From: Rothia sp. HMSC078H08
Lineage (GTDB): Bacteria; Actinomycetota; Actinomycetes; Actinomycetales; Micrococcaceae
Direction of reading: 5' to 3'
Length of the DNA: 64,000 nucleotides
Assembly: GCF_001808955.1 (NCBI RefSeq)
Contig: NZ_KV795256.1
Span: 313,755-377,754, forward strand
Part shown: piece after piece, positions 54,683 to 63,957 of the stretch
Layout: each line of letters starts with the position of its first letter
Numbering within the stretch: position 1 is the stretch's first letter
Translations under genes and position numbers: made by a program
Notes under the pieces: model-generated
Told to the model about the DNA's origin: nothing
The model's database searches: none
What the model saw: only the letters and a program-made list of their open reading frames with translations

Positions 54683-55022
54683 TTTCTTGTCTGCTATCCA
54701 AGCAGAGGGTTTTGCCGCGAGAGGATTCTCTCAGGCGGTTTTCCCTCCCCTATTTGTCCTTATCACCACTGTAAACGGAGCTGGGGATTTATTATTCCCG
54801 CCGCGCCGTGTAGAAGCAGGTGTAGGAGTATGCACAGAGTATCTCACATCCTCCGCACTCCATGCACCACTGTTGGTCACCGGCTTGGGCTGTACTGACA
54901 ACTTTCCGGGGCAGGCTCGCGCACTTCAGTCCCTTTGATGGTCTTTAGTGCGAAAGATGCTATCTTTCGACGCTTTTGCCAGCACTTTCCCAATGTATTT
55001 CCCTGCAGGTTTGCCGTCAGTT
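54683..55022. other. Intergenic region between pyrG and recN
   Basis: No gene is supportable. In mycobacteria two genes (Rv1697, Rv1698) occupy this position; no trace is visible here. The pyrG promoter must lie here. Confidence 0.5.
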
Positions 55023-56741
55023 TCAGCGCCCCTGCGGCACTTCTCGACCGGCTGCCAGCAGCTCGCGGGCGTGCTCTCGTGCCGATTCTGATTGATCGTG
55101 CCCGGAGAGCATTCGCGCCAGTTCCACCACGCGTTCCTCTTCGGAAAGTACCTTGACCTTCGAGAGGGACGCGTCATCATTTTTCAGCACAAGGATGTGC
55201 TGGTCCGCGAAGGCGGCAACCTGCGGCAGGTGGGTGACCACCAGAACCTGCACGTGTCGGGCGAGCATGGCAAGGCGGCGACCGATTTCGATAGCTGCCT
55301 TACCACCCACACCGGAGTCCACCTCATCGAAGATGAAGGTGGGCACGGGATCCACTTCGGCAAGCACTACCTCCAGGGCGAGCATCACGCGGGAAAGCTC
55401 ACCACCGGAGGCGCCCTTACCGAGCGGGCGCGGCACGGCAGTTCGGTGCGGGGCCAGCATGAAGGTCACGGTGTCTCGACCGTGCACCGAGAACTTTTCA
55501 GCTTCGGCAACCTCCACGACCAGGGAGGCGTTCGGCATGGCAAGAGCGGTGAGCTCTTCGCTGACGGCGTCCGCCAGTTTCTGCGCGGCGGCACGGCGCA
55601 GGGCGGTCAGCTCTTCTGCCTGGGCGCCAAGCACCTTGCGTAGCTGTACCAGCTCGGTTTCCAGGGTTTCCTGTCGCTGCGGGTCGTCCACCAGGGTCTC
55701 AAGGCGTGCGCGGGATTCTTCGGCCCATTCGAGGACCTCAGCAATATCGGCACCGTACTTGCGGGTGAGGGTCGCCAGCTGGGCGCGGCGAGTCTGCACC
55801 TGCGCCAGACGTTCGGGCCCTTCAACATCCAGGGAGGCCATGTAGGAGGACAGATCCGAAGAGATGTCGGTGGCAAGAATCAGCAGCTCGTTGACGCGCG
55901 CCGCGAGGGAGGCAAGCTCTTCGTCAGCGTCTGCCTGCGCCTGTAGCGCGGAGCGGCTTGCATCGAGCAAGCTCATGACGCTCTGCTCGTCGCCGGTGGA
56001 GTACTCGCTACCGCTGAGCGCTGCGGATGCGGTTGCCGAGGCAATGCGTAGCGCTTCCACGTTCATGAGCTTCACCATTTCGGCTTTGAGCTCTTCTTCT
56101 TCCCCGGCCTGCGGATTGACGGCGCTGATTTCTTCGAGGGCACCCTGCAGGGTCTGCGCTTCGAGGGCTCGTGCGCGAGAGTTTTCGCGTACTTCCTTCA
56201 GCTCTGCGGCGGCGGCGCGGTATCGCTCGTAGTTTTCGCGGTACTTCTCAAGCAGGTTGGCGAGCTCTTCACCCGCGTACAGGTCGAGGGACTGGCGCTG
56301 CTCTGCCGCTGATTTGAGGCGCAACTGATCGGACTGGCCGTGGACTGCAACAAGAGTCTGACCAATCTGAGACAGGGTTCCGATGGGCGCGGAGCAACCT
56401 CCAACATGCGCGCGGGAGCGTCCCGAGGCGTTGACGGTGCGTGCCAGAAGCAGCTCGGAGGTCTGTTCGTCGATGTCTTCGGCGGTGCCGCCGGCTTCTT
56501 CAGCAAGCTCAAGGGCGCGGTGCCCGTGGGGCAGGCGAATGACTGCTTCGGCGAGGGCGCTCTTGGCGCCGTTGCGCACGCTGGATGCGTCGGATCGGGC
56601 GCCCAGGAGCATGCCGAGGGCAGTGACGACCATGGTTTTACCTGCGCCGGTTTCGCCGGTCAGCACGGAGAATCCGGGTTCGAGGGGGAGCCTCGCATCG
56701 GTGATGATGCCGAGGTCTCGAATATGGATTTCCTCAATCAC
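55023..56741 (-). CDS. recN: DNA repair ATPase RecN
   Basis: SMC-like ATPase in double-strand break repair. The 572-residue protein has Walker A GETGAGKTMVV near residues 30-40, a long coiled-coil middle, the signature GASGGELSRVMLALEVVLA, and Walker B FIFDEVDSGVGG. The GTG start at 56741 (AAAGGA ten bases upstream) is chosen because it begins the family's IEEIHIRDLGII; the frame is open to 56813 inside nadK. NadK ends 19 bases upstream. Confidence 0.92.
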   Translation of the reverse strand: MIEEIHIRDLGIITDARLPLEPGFSVLTGETGAGKTMVVTALGMLLGARSDASSVRNGAKSALAEAVIRLPHGHRALELAEEAGGTAEDIDEQTSELLLARTVNASGRSRAHVGGCSAPIGTLSQIGQTLVAVHGQSDQLRLKSAAEQRQSLDLYAGEELANLLEKYRENYERYRAAAAELKEVRENSRARALEAQTLQGALEEISAVNPQAGEEEELKAEMVKLMNVEALRIASATASAALSGSEYSTGDEQSVMSLLDASRSALQAQADADEELASLAARVNELLILATDISSDLSSYMASLDVEGPERLAQVQTRRAQLATLTRKYGADIAEVLEWAEESRARLETLVDDPQRQETLETELVQLRKVLGAQAEELTALRRAAAQKLADAVSEELTALAMPNASLVVEVAEAEKFSVHGRDTVTFMLAPHRTAVPRPLGKGASGGELSRVMLALEVVLAEVDPVPTFIFDEVDSGVGGKAAIEIGRRLAMLARHVQVLVVTHLPQVAAFADQHILVLKNDDASLSKVKVLSEEERVVELARMLSGHDQSESAREHARELLAAGREVPQGR

Positions 56742-56760
56742 GAACGTTCGTTCCTTTTCT

Positions 56761-57798
56761 TTAGTGCTTCTCGGTATCCTGCGGGCCGCGCCAGCCACGG
56801 ATCGGAAGCTCAAATTTACGCACCAGTCGCTCTGAGAAGGGAGCCGGGTGGATACGGGCGAGCAGCACCGACTTTTCGGAGCGTCTCACCTCAATACGGG
56901 AGCCGGGGTCCAGCTCTACGGTTCGGCGGCCATCGCACCAGAGCACGCCGGAAGCGCCGTTTCCGGGCATCATTTCTACCGCCAGAGTGGAGGTCGGCGC
57001 TGCTACCAGCGGGCGTGCGAAGAGCGCGTGAGCCGAGAGGGGCACCATGAGAATTGCTTCAACTTCGGGCCAGACGACCGGGCCGCCGCCGGAGAAAGCG
57101 TAGGCGGTCGAGCCGGTGGGGGTTCCCATGACCACGCCGTCGCATCCGAAGCTGCTGAGCGGGCGGCAGTCCACCTCGATAATGACTTCAATCATTTTTT
57201 CGCGGTTGCCCTTTTCGACGCTGGCTTCGTTCAGCGCCCAGTCGCTGTGCACGCGCTTGCCGTCGTTCCAGACTTCCACGTCGATTGCCATGCGTTCTTC
57301 AACGGTGTATTCGTTGTTGACGATGCAGCGAACGGTTTCGGTCAGGTCGCTCTCTTCGGATTCGGCAAGGAAGCCGACGTGCCCCAGGTTCACACCGATG
57401 AGCGGAACACTGGTTCGGCGCACCATTTCTGCGGCGCGAAGAATCGAACCGTCACCACCGAGTACCACGCCGAGTTCAATATCGATGAGCGCCACGGATT
57501 CATGGACGACCTGCACGGGGACGGGCTCGTCCCAGTTTTCGCTCAGGGTTTCCAGATCGGAGCGAGTCATGACGGGTGCGAGTCCCTCTTCGTAGAGCTG
57601 GGTGCATGCCTGTCGGGCGGCATCTCGTGCTTCTTTGCGCCCCACATGGGCGAAGACGAGAATCTTACGGTGACGTTGTTCCACCGAGTCTTCAAAACCA
57701 TGACGTTCGAAACTGTGGTATTCGGAACTATGACGCGCACCTGCGGCAACTACCTGTGCGGTTGCTTCCTGCGGTGCGTGGCTTTCGTGTTCTGCCAT
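56761..57798 (-). CDS. nadK: NAD kinase
   Basis: Phosphorylates NAD to NADP. The 345-residue protein has the GGDGSILRAAE motif, the NE(A)SV element in WALNEASVEKGN, and GVVMGTPTGSTAYAFSGGGP. It carries an N-terminal extension of some 45 residues. ATG 57798 has GGGAGAGAG upstream. It is now followed upstream by the mer island instead of tlyA. Confidence 0.94.
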   Translation of the reverse strand: MAEHESHAPQEATAQVVAAGARHSSEYHSFERHGFEDSVEQRHRKILVFAHVGRKEARDAARQACTQLYEEGLAPVMTRSDLETLSENWDEPVPVQVVHESVALIDIELGVVLGGDGSILRAAEMVRRTSVPLIGVNLGHVGFLAESEESDLTETVRCIVNNEYTVEERMAIDVEVWNDGKRVHSDWALNEASVEKGNREKMIEVIIEVDCRPLSSFGCDGVVMGTPTGSTAYAFSGGGPVVWPEVEAILMVPLSAHALFARPLVAAPTSTLAVEMMPGNGASGVLWCDGRRTVELDPGSRIEVRRSEKSVLLARIHPAPFSERLVRKFELPIRGWRGPQDTEKH

Positions 57799-58122
57799 AA
57801 CGACTCTCTCCCATCGGGTGTTGAGATCGGGATGTTGAGATGGTGTATCTACACCTATCATACCGAATATGTTCTCGAAGATTTTCTAAAGAGCTATATT
57901 TTTAGAAAATTATTTCGAATAGCGTACGGCTGGGGTATCTCTAAAATACCTGTAAAAATACCTGTAAAAATACCTGCGAATAGCGCGGCAGCCTGAGAAA
58001 GCCCCGCCCTCAACGCGTCCTGCGTTACCGAGCGGTTTCTCTCAGACTGCCTTAGCACTATTTATTTTCGGCACTATATTTACTTTCGACACCGTTGAAT
58101 AGGGAGTTGTAAAAAAGTTCCC
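57799..58122. repeat. AT-rich junction region with short repeats, left of the mer genes
   Basis: No gene is supportable. A 12-base unit AAAATACCTGTA occurs three times in tandem (57943-57977, last copy altered), TTTTCTAAA/TTTAGAAAA form a 9-bp inverted repeat (57882-57890 with 57901-57909), and CGAATAGCG occurs twice (about 57916 and 57977). A long imperfect hairpin lies near 57989-58050. The left end of the inserted DNA is somewhere in this stretch. Confidence 0.55.
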
Positions 58123-59781
58123 TTAGCCTGCACAGCAAGATAATTTCGAAACATCTTTGTCAAAAGTTAGGACAGCCAGCTTCAATCCTTCTGCCATTGT
58201 TAGATATGGAGCCATCGTTTCTCTCAGATCTCCAACAGTTAAACCGAATTTCACAGCTAATGTTGCTGCATAAATTACGTCTCCTGCGTTTTCTGCCACT
58301 ACATGCGCCCCTAACACTTTCAATGTTTTCGCGTCTGCCACTAATTTGAAAACACCTGTTGTTTCCCGATTAACGAGCGCTCTTGGAACAGCATCCAACG
58401 GCAATACCGATGTTTTCACTTCATATCCTTTTTCTTTTGCCTGTTGCTCCGTTAAACCAACCGTTGCAATCGATGGAGAAGTAAACGTAACGCCTGGAAC
58501 CACTTCTAAATTGACCTTTTGATTTAGTCCTCCGATTGCATTACGAGCAGCAAGTCCACCTTCATAAGCAGCTACATAAACAAATTGGGGACCGAGAGTG
58601 ACATCTCCAGCTGAATAAATTCGGGAATTGGTCGTTTTAAGATAATCATCAATGACAATTTCACCACGGGAACCAACTTCAACGCCTGCTGCATGTAAGT
58701 TTAATGATTCTGTATTTGGTTTTCTTCCAGTGGCAATTAGCAATTGTTCTGCTTCAATAATTCGCTTTTTACCATTTATCTCAACATGAACTTTTTTAAT
58801 GTCTCCATCTTGCTCAACTCGTTCATAGGTTGCACCTGTTACTAAATTAATTCCCTGTTCTGTTAAGGCCTTAGTAATGGCTTCTGAAATTTCAGGATCG
58901 TATTCTTTTAATAGACGCTCGCTTCTTTGAATCAAAGTGACTTCTGACCCGAGGTTATGAAATAGTTGTCCTAATTCCATGCCGATATATCCTGAACCAA
59001 TTACGGTAAGACGATTTGGAACCTTCTTTAATTCCAATAAGCTAGTGCTTGTTAAATAATCTACTTCATCTAATCCGGGAATATTAGGTGCAGTTGAAGA
59101 AGCACCTATAGCTATTAAAAATCTTTTGGCTGTGATTTGATTGCCATTTACTTCAACTGTATTTTCATTTACGAATTTTGCTTCACCTTTTATTAATTCA
59201 AAACCATAATCATCAATTAAATTCACATATTTTTCATTTCGCATCTCGGTTACTAAATCATTCTTTTGTTTTACTAATGGCGCTAAATCAACACTTGAAG
59301 CCGAAGTGTGTAATCCCACAAATGGATTATTTTTTGCTAGATGATTGATTTCCCCTGCTCTTAATAAGGTCTTAGAAGGAACGCATCCGACATTAACGCA
59401 AGTTCCACCCACCGTTCCACGCTCAATCATAGCCACTTTTGCGTTCAAAGTAACGGCTTCAATGGCAGATGAAAAGGCAGCTCCACCAGAACCGATGATG
59501 ATGTAATCATAATCATAGTTACCTTCATCATTTAAACTTACATCTGTCCTTTTTTCCGATTGCACTTGTATTTCTTCTGCTTCGCCCGGGTGATAATTTG
59601 CGTCAGCAATCGCCTTTATTGCACTTTCAACCTCAATATCATCGGGCAGTTCAAATACTGCTTCACCACGACGATAACTAGACTCAATATTTTTAGCACC
59701 TATCTTTTCAAGTGCTGATTCTACGTGTTTTTCACAACCCGTACAAGTCATTCCTGAAATGTTTACCTTAAATTTATTCAT
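58123..59781 (-). CDS. merA: Mercuric reductase, Firmicutes type
   Basis: Reduces Hg(II) to volatile Hg(0) with NADPH. The 552-residue protein has an N-terminal heavy-metal domain with GMTCTGC (Cys13, Cys16), the FAD motif [16 protein letters not shown], redox Cys128/Cys133 in [16 protein letters not shown], and the C-terminal Cys549-Cys550 pair in SCCAG. All catalytic cysteines are present. Codon use and composition are A/T-rich, unlike every flanking gene, so it is recently acquired, probably from staphylococci, streptococci or bacilli. AAAGGAG precedes the ATG. It is co-directional with merR, 32 bases upstream. Confidence 0.95.
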   Translation of the reverse strand: MNKFKVNISGMTCTGCEKHVESALEKIGAKNIESSYRRGEAVFELPDDIEVESAIKAIADANYHPGEAEEIQVQSEKRTDVSLNDEGNYDYDYIIIGSGGAAFSSAIEAVTLNAKVAMIERGTVGGTCVNVGCVPSKTLLRAGEINHLAKNNPFVGLHTSASSVDLAPLVKQKNDLVTEMRNEKYVNLIDDYGFELIKGEAKFVNENTVEVNGNQITAKRFLIAIGASSTAPNIPGLDEVDYLTSTSLLELKKVPNRLTVIGSGYIGMELGQLFHNLGSEVTLIQRSERLLKEYDPEISEAITKALTEQGINLVTGATYERVEQDGDIKKVHVEINGKKRIIEAEQLLIATGRKPNTESLNLHAAGVEVGSRGEIVIDDYLKTTNSRIYSAGDVTLGPQFVYVAAYEGGLAARNAIGGLNQKVNLEVVPGVTFTSPSIATVGLTEQQAKEKGYEVKTSVLPLDAVPRALVNRETTGVFKLVADAKTLKVLGAHVVAENAGDVIYAATLAVKFGLTVGDLRETMAPYLTMAEGLKLAVLTFDKDVSKLSCCAG

Positions 59782-59813
59782 AAAAAAGCTCCTTTCGTTT
59801 GTTAATGTTTCTA

Positions 59814-60137
59814 TTATAACATAGTTTCAATTCGTTTTAAATCCTCTATTTGTTTTTGCACTTCCTTTTGTTTTTTAGAAACAAATTCGAACATATCTTG
59901 ACAACGAACTTCATCTTTATCTACAACACCAAGTAATTTATAAATCTCACTTAAAGAGAAACCAAGTTCCTGTATTCGTTTATTAAACCCAACACGCTTA
60001 ACGTCATCATATGAATATATCCGATAACCAGCTTCCGTTCGGTGAGGTTCTTGTAATAAATTTTTTCGCTCGTAATATCTGATCGTTTCTTTATTAACTC
60101 CACATTTATCTGCAAACTCACTAATGCGATAAATCAT
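59814..60137 (-). CDS. merR: MerR mercury-responsive regulator, C-terminally truncated
   Basis: MerR activates mer transcription when Hg(II) bridges Cys79 of one subunit and two C-terminal cysteines of the other (established for the family). Here the HTH and dimerisation helix are intact: [20 protein letters not shown] and [15 protein letters not shown], with Cys79 in VRCQDMF. The protein stops at residue 107 (family about 135) before the two C-terminal ligands, and the stop is directly followed by merA's ribosome-binding site. A deletion fusing merR to the merA leader is the simplest explanation. GGGGGTG lies ahead of ATG 60137. Confidence 0.85.
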   Translation of the reverse strand: MIYRISEFADKCGVNKETIRYYERKNLLQEPHRTEAGYRIYSYDDVKRVGFNKRIQELGFSLSEIYKLLGVVDKDEVRCQDMFEFVSKKQKEVQKQIEDLKRIETML

Positions 60138-60156
60138 CTTATTTCACCCCCTGAAT

Positions 60157-60188
60157 ATTATAAACCATGTACCATAGTACACGGTCAA
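60157..60188 (-). promoter_or_regulatory. MerR-type promoter and operator
   Basis: On the minus strand -35 TTGACC (60188-60183) and -10 TATAAT (60162-60157) are separated by 20 bases, longer than the usual 17 as in MerR-controlled promoters. The dyad CCGTGTAC-TATG-GTACATGG (60184-60165) fills the spacer with one mismatch. It reads into merR-merA. Confidence 0.93.
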
Positions 60189-60354
60189 GTAAATTGGACT
60201 ATTTTATTTTTTTCCCAAAGTATCACTCGTATGTGATTGATACTTTTATATAATACTATTGATTATCCTAACATCCCACCAGAAAATCCGATTTAAACAC
60301 CAGTTGTTTTTAAACTATTAAGAAAGTAATTCCACTATATATTCCGAAGACCCT
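60189..60354. other. Low-GC right flank of the mer island
   Basis: AT-rich, no gene. It contains a GTATCACTCGTATGTGATTGATAC-like inverted repeat near 60220-60243. The composition changes back to high GC at the tlyA stop codon, so the right junction lies at or within a few bases of 60355. Confidence 0.55.
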
Positions 60355-61152
60355 TTATTTTTTGCACCATAGGAAGTACTCTACGTTGCCGTCCTGTCCG
60401 GGGAGCGGGCTGGGTTCCATACCCATCACACGCAATCCGTGGCTGACCGCAGATGCCTGAACTTTTTCTACTGCTTCACGGCGGGCGGATTCTTCGTGCA
60501 CCACTCCCCCACGTCCGATGCGATGCTTGCCGACCTCGAACTGCGGCTTGACCATGAGCACCAGGTCGCCGCCGGTTTCGGTGGCGTTCGCTAGCGCCTC
60601 CATAACCAGGGTCAGCGAGATGAACGAGAGGTCGGAGACCGTCAGTTCGACCTGCCCGCCGATGTCTTCGGGCTTCATGTAGCGAACGTTGAGTCCTTCG
60701 TACACGCCAACTCGCGGTTCTTCACGTAGTGCGTCCACGAGCTGTCCGTGTCCTACGTCAACGGCGGCTACGTGGGCGGCTCCTCGACGAAGCAGTACGT
60801 CGGTAAAGCCTCCGGTGGATGCTCCCGCGTCCAGGCAACGCTTGCCCTCCACCTCAATATCGGGGAACGCGTCGAGGGCACCAGCGAGCTTGTGGCCGGC
60901 ACGGCTGACGTATTCGGTCAGCTCGCTCTGGCGCACGTAGAGGCTGTCCTCCGGGCCCACAATCATGGATGCCTTGCGCGCAACCTTGCCGTTGACTTGC
61001 ACGTCCCTTGCCGCGATGAGTTTTGCGGCGAGGGTTCGGGAACTCACGAATCCGGCTTCGACCAGGTATTTATCGAGGCGCACGGTGTCCTTGTCTTCTT
61101 TCTGTCGTCGTCTGGTGATGTCATCGTCTGGTGACGGGTTATCTAGTGTCAC
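60355..61152 (-). CDS. tlyA: rRNA 2'-O-methyltransferase / hemolysin TlyA
   Basis: Methylates 16S and 23S rRNA cytidines (2'-O) and sensitises ribosomes to capreomycin in mycobacteria. The 265-residue protein has an N-terminal S4 domain (VRLDKYLVEAGFVSSRTLAA), and a Rossmann methyltransferase domain with LDAGASTGGFTDVLLRRGA, VDVGHGQLVDAL and SDLSFISLTL. The K-D-K-E set usual in the family appears as Lys in SRAGHKLAGAL, Asp in SDLSF, Lys in MVKPQFE and a late Glu. GTG 61152 has only weak Shine-Dalgarno support. Its stop codon lies in the A/T-rich junction of the mer island, so the last codons (WCKK) may have been altered. Confidence 0.9.
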   Translation of the reverse strand: MTLDNPSPDDDITRRRQKEDKDTVRLDKYLVEAGFVSSRTLAAKLIAARDVQVNGKVARKASMIVGPEDSLYVRQSELTEYVSRAGHKLAGALDAFPDIEVEGKRCLDAGASTGGFTDVLLRRGAAHVAAVDVGHGQLVDALREEPRVGVYEGLNVRYMKPEDIGGQVELTVSDLSFISLTLVMEALANATETGGDLVLMVKPQFEVGKHRIGRGGVVHEESARREAVEKVQASAVSHGLRVMGMEPSPLPGQDGNVEYFLWCKK

Positions 61153-61190
61153 CTCAGAGCATTGCTGTTCTGAGGTGACACCGCCGCGAA

Positions 61191-61358
61191 CTAGGAGAGG
61201 TTTTCGAGGTCTTTCTCCAGCTGCTCACTCATCGTTTCGAGGCGCTTGACGCGCTCTACGGGATCCATGGCGAGGGTCGCCGCGAGTTGGCGCTCGAATT
61301 CTGCATCAAGCTCAGCGGTTTCCTCTGCCGTGCTATTAGTCTCCGGTTCTTTAGGCAC
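61191..61358 (-). CDS. 55-residue conserved small protein (Rv1693-like position)
   Basis: GTG 61358 lies inside the stop region of the upstream HAD gene (8-base overlap) with AGGGGAT upstream. The predicted peptide is acidic and helical (AELDAEFERQLAATLAMDPV, then ERVKRLETMSEQLEKDLENL), with no domain known to me. Mycobacteria have a small gene (Rv1693) at the same position between the HAD gene and tlyA. Coupled translation and conserved position support it; function unknown. Confidence 0.65.
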   Translation of the reverse strand: MPKEPETNSTAEETAELDAEFERQLAATLAMDPVERVKRLETMSEQLEKDLENLS

Positions 61359-62388
61359 CGGGGATCCCCTGGATGTTGGGGCGTGCGCCCTGTTCGGGGT
61401 TTGCCGCCCACCATGCCGCGCAGGCTACACGCCATGCTTCGGCTTCGCTCTCGCTGCCCGCGAATGCTTCGGTGTCTTCAATCTCGGGGCCGGTCAGGCT
61501 CAGGTTTTCACCGCGAACTCGGGCCTGCCAGGTGGGGCCGGTTGCGGTGACTTCATAGCCTTCGTAGAGCACCTCAATTTCGGGGTAGGGTGCGAAGAAG
61601 TCCTCGAGGGTGCGCAGAATATAGGTCGGACGCTGGTTCGGCACGGCCTCGATGACGTCCTGGTAGGTCTGTACGCCGGTGAGGACGAGGGCACCGTCCA
61701 TCTTTGCGTTGTTGGCGCCGAGAATGTCGGTGTCCAGGCGGTCACCCACAATGACGGGGCGGCTGGAGTTTACTGCCTGCGCTGCGGTGTGGAAGATGGG
61801 CGCTTCGGGCTTGCCCGCGACGAGCGGGGTGCGGCGGGTTGCGCTTGCTACGGCTGCTACGAGGGTTCCGTTGCCGGGTGCCTGGCCTCGTTCCTTGGGG
61901 ATGCTCTGGTCGGTGTTGGTTGCAATCCAGAGGATGTCGGGGTTTGCGAGGGTGTAGGCGGCTTCCGCGAGGTCTTCCCAGCCGATCTTGGGGTCGAAAC
62001 CCTGGATGACGGCTACGGGGCCTTCTTCTTCCTTGCGTACGGTTTCGAGGCCTACCGCACGAACGCAGTCGGCGAGTGCTTCGGTGCCGGTGATGAGTAC
62101 TTTGGAGCCTGCGGGTACGTGCTGTGCGAGCAGTGCGGCGCCTGCCTGTGCGGAGCTGACGACTCGTTCTGCTCGGGTGTGCACGCCCAGTTCACGCAGG
62201 TGCTCTGCTACGGATTCTACGGAGCGCGATGCGTTGTTGGTGACGAAGATGACCGGTACATTGAGTTCTTCTTCGGCGCGGTTGAGCGCTTCGGGTGCAC
62301 CTTCGATGGCGAAGGGACCCGCGTAGACTACACCGTCCAGATCGGAGAGGAGGGCATCGTAGCGGGATAGGAGTGCGTTCGTGGTCAT
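61351..62388 (-). CDS. HAD-family hydrolase (NagD-like phosphatase)
   Basis: A 345-residue protein of subclass IIA with the nucleophile motif LLSDLDGVVYAG near residues 13-24, threonine motif FVTNNASRS, and the C-terminal GDRLDTDILGANNAKMDGAL with the metal-binding Asp residues. It resembles mycobacterial Rv1692 (glycerol-3-phosphate phosphatase). A domain of about 70 residues with YPEIEVLYEGYEVTATGPTW follows the core. ATG 62388 has GAGAGGAA upstream; the frame is open to 62529. Confidence 0.9.
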   Translation of the reverse strand: MTTNALLSRYDALLSDLDGVVYAGPFAIEGAPEALNRAEEELNVPVIFVTNNASRSVESVAEHLRELGVHTRAERVVSSAQAGAALLAQHVPAGSKVLITGTEALADCVRAVGLETVRKEEEGPVAVIQGFDPKIGWEDLAEAAYTLANPDILWIATNTDQSIPKERGQAPGNGTLVAAVASATRRTPLVAGKPEAPIFHTAAQAVNSSRPVIVGDRLDTDILGANNAKMDGALVLTGVQTYQDVIEAVPNQRPTYILRTLEDFFAPYPEIEVLYEGYEVTATGPTWQARVRGENLSLTGPEIEDTEAFAGSESEAEAWRVACAAWWAANPEQGARPNIQGIPGA

Positions 62389-62473
62389 AGAGTGTTCCTC
62401 TCGGGGTCTCTGGCGGTTGTCGCTATTAATCGTACCTGTTAGACACTCTAGCGTTGTCGCCTTCGGGCGATTA

Positions 62474-62526
62474 TATGGAAAACCGCTGGACGCTCTCCCC
62501 TGCTTGGGTGTGGCGTCCAGCGGTTT
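62474..62526 (-). terminator. Terminator between the TPR and HAD genes
   Basis: Perfect 14-bp stem (62480-62493 with 62513-62526) ending in GGTTTTCC on the minus strand, 50 bases past the TPR gene stop. The downstream HAD gene would then need its own promoter. Confidence 0.85.
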
Positions 62527-62576
62527 CACGCTGACACTTAGGTCACGTATTTAGAATTCTTAGATTCTCTGCAGTC

Positions 62577-63698
62577 TTATTCTGCGGAGGTTTCTTCTGC
62601 TTCTTCAGTCTTGGGAGCTTCGGTCTTCTCGTCCTCAGCTACTTCTTCTGCAGTTTCGATTGCTTCCTCTTCTGCGGAAGCTTCAGCGGTCTCTTCAGCT
62701 TCTTCTGCGGTCTCAGTGAGTTCTACGGACTTCTCTTCCTGCTCGAAGAGGCCAGCTTCACCGAACATGTCGAAGATTTCGGGTTCTGCGAAATTGCCCT
62801 GGCCCAGTGCTGCTTCTGCCATGAATGCGAGGCGTGCCCAGCGTTCTGCTTCCTGGTTACGGCCTGCGTTAGCCAGCGCGTCGGAGTATGCGCTGAACAG
62901 ACGGGGGCTGTACTCGAAGGCGCGCTTGGGGTTCAGCTGAGGAATCTGCAGCGCTACGACGGCCTCGGACTTCTTGCCCTGATCGCTGAGGATACCGGAT
63001 TCAACGATGGCGAGCTCTACGCGCACGTTAGCGGGCAGTTCTTCCTTCTTGAATTCTGCAATCATTTCCATTGCCTTGGGCAGGCGGCCGAGCGCGCGTT
63101 CGCAGTCCACCAGCAGTGCCAGGTGGTCTACGGAGCCGCTAATACGGCGGTGGGTGCGCAGTTCGCGCAGTGCCAGTTCGAAGTCTTCTGCAACGTATGC
63201 GGCGACGCCAACGGCTTCGCGTACTGCGGCAATACGGCCTGCACTGCGGGATGCGGCAACGGCGTGTTCCAGCGCAAATTCGGGGTCGATGTCGAGGTAG
63301 CGACCAGCCATGGCGAGGTGCTTTGCGACGGTTTCTGCGTTGCGAGGTTCCAGGGCGCGCAACTGACGGAAGGTTGCGCCGTCCAGCTCGCGACCGGTGA
63401 TGTCGTCATCAATTTCCGGTGCCTTGGGCTTTGCGGGGCGGTAGCCTGCACGGCCACCGATGCTGCGTACTTCTTCGCGAGGTACTTCAGCCTCGGGACC
63501 GTTGGAGCGAGGTGCCTTGGATCGGGAGTCGGAGCGACGGCCGTCGAACTTCTTGCCTCCGCGGTCGTTACGCTTGAAACCGCCCTTGCCGCCAAAGTTC
63601 TTGCCGCCCTTCTTGGAGCGGAAGTCCTTTCCTCCGCTGTTCTTGCGGTGCTGGCGGGGGCCGGAGCCGTTAGACTCGTGACGGGGGGGCTCAGACAT
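62577..63698 (-). CDS. TPR-like repeat protein (Rv1691-like) with basic N terminus
   Basis: A 373-residue protein. About 75 residues of Gly/Lys/Arg/Ser-rich low complexity lead to helix-pair repeats (about residues 110-300, for example FALEHAVAASRSAGRIAAVR, RALGRLPKAMEMIAEFKK and ALANAGRNQEAERWARLA), and an acidic Glu/Ala/Thr-rich tail of 60 residues. It is homologous by position and pattern to Rv1691. Binding to ribosomal RNA or protein is plausible from the basic arm but unproven. AAGGAG precedes ATG 63698. Confidence 0.82.
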   Translation of the reverse strand: MSEPPRHESNGSGPRQHRKNSGGKDFRSKKGGKNFGGKGGFKRNDRGGKKFDGRRSDSRSKAPRSNGPEAEVPREEVRSIGGRAGYRPAKPKAPEIDDDITGRELDGATFRQLRALEPRNAETVAKHLAMAGRYLDIDPEFALEHAVAASRSAGRIAAVREAVGVAAYVAEDFELALRELRTHRRISGSVDHLALLVDCERALGRLPKAMEMIAEFKKEELPANVRVELAIVESGILSDQGKKSEAVVALQIPQLNPKRAFEYSPRLFSAYSDALANAGRNQEAERWARLAFMAEAALGQGNFAEPEIFDMFGEAGLFEQEEKSVELTETAEEAEETAEASAEEEAIETAEEVAEDEKTEAPKTEEAEETSAE

Positions 63699-63887
63699 GA
63701 ATCTCCTTGGGAGGTATCCGCCAGTGTGGGCGGGTAGGGTATGCAGTCGATTCGGGCGAACCGCTGCCTGAGGCATCAACTCTATGAGGGGTGCTTTAGA
63801 TACACCCGCTAATGCCTAAACATAAGCCATACCATTCTAGTATAGAGAGCACCTTCCGCGCACCCGTACTGATGGGATGTTAAAGAC

Positions 63888-63947
63888 AAATGGGGAGGCC
63901 TAACGACCTCCCCAAACAAAAATAGCCCCGGCGAAGCCGGGGCTATT
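63888..63947 (-). terminator. Double terminator of the rRNA operon
   Basis: A perfect 12-bp stem (63921-63932 with 63936-63947) followed by TTTTTGTTTG on the minus strand, then a second hairpin with GGGGAGG/CCTCCCC arms (about 63892-63914) and its own T-rich tail. Confidence 0.92.
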
Positions 63948-63957
63948 GAATAATAAA

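Noticed and set aside
57799..60354. Transposon or integrative element carrying mer
   Set aside because: No transposase, integrase or clear terminal inverted repeats were found. Only composition and gene type indicate transfer.
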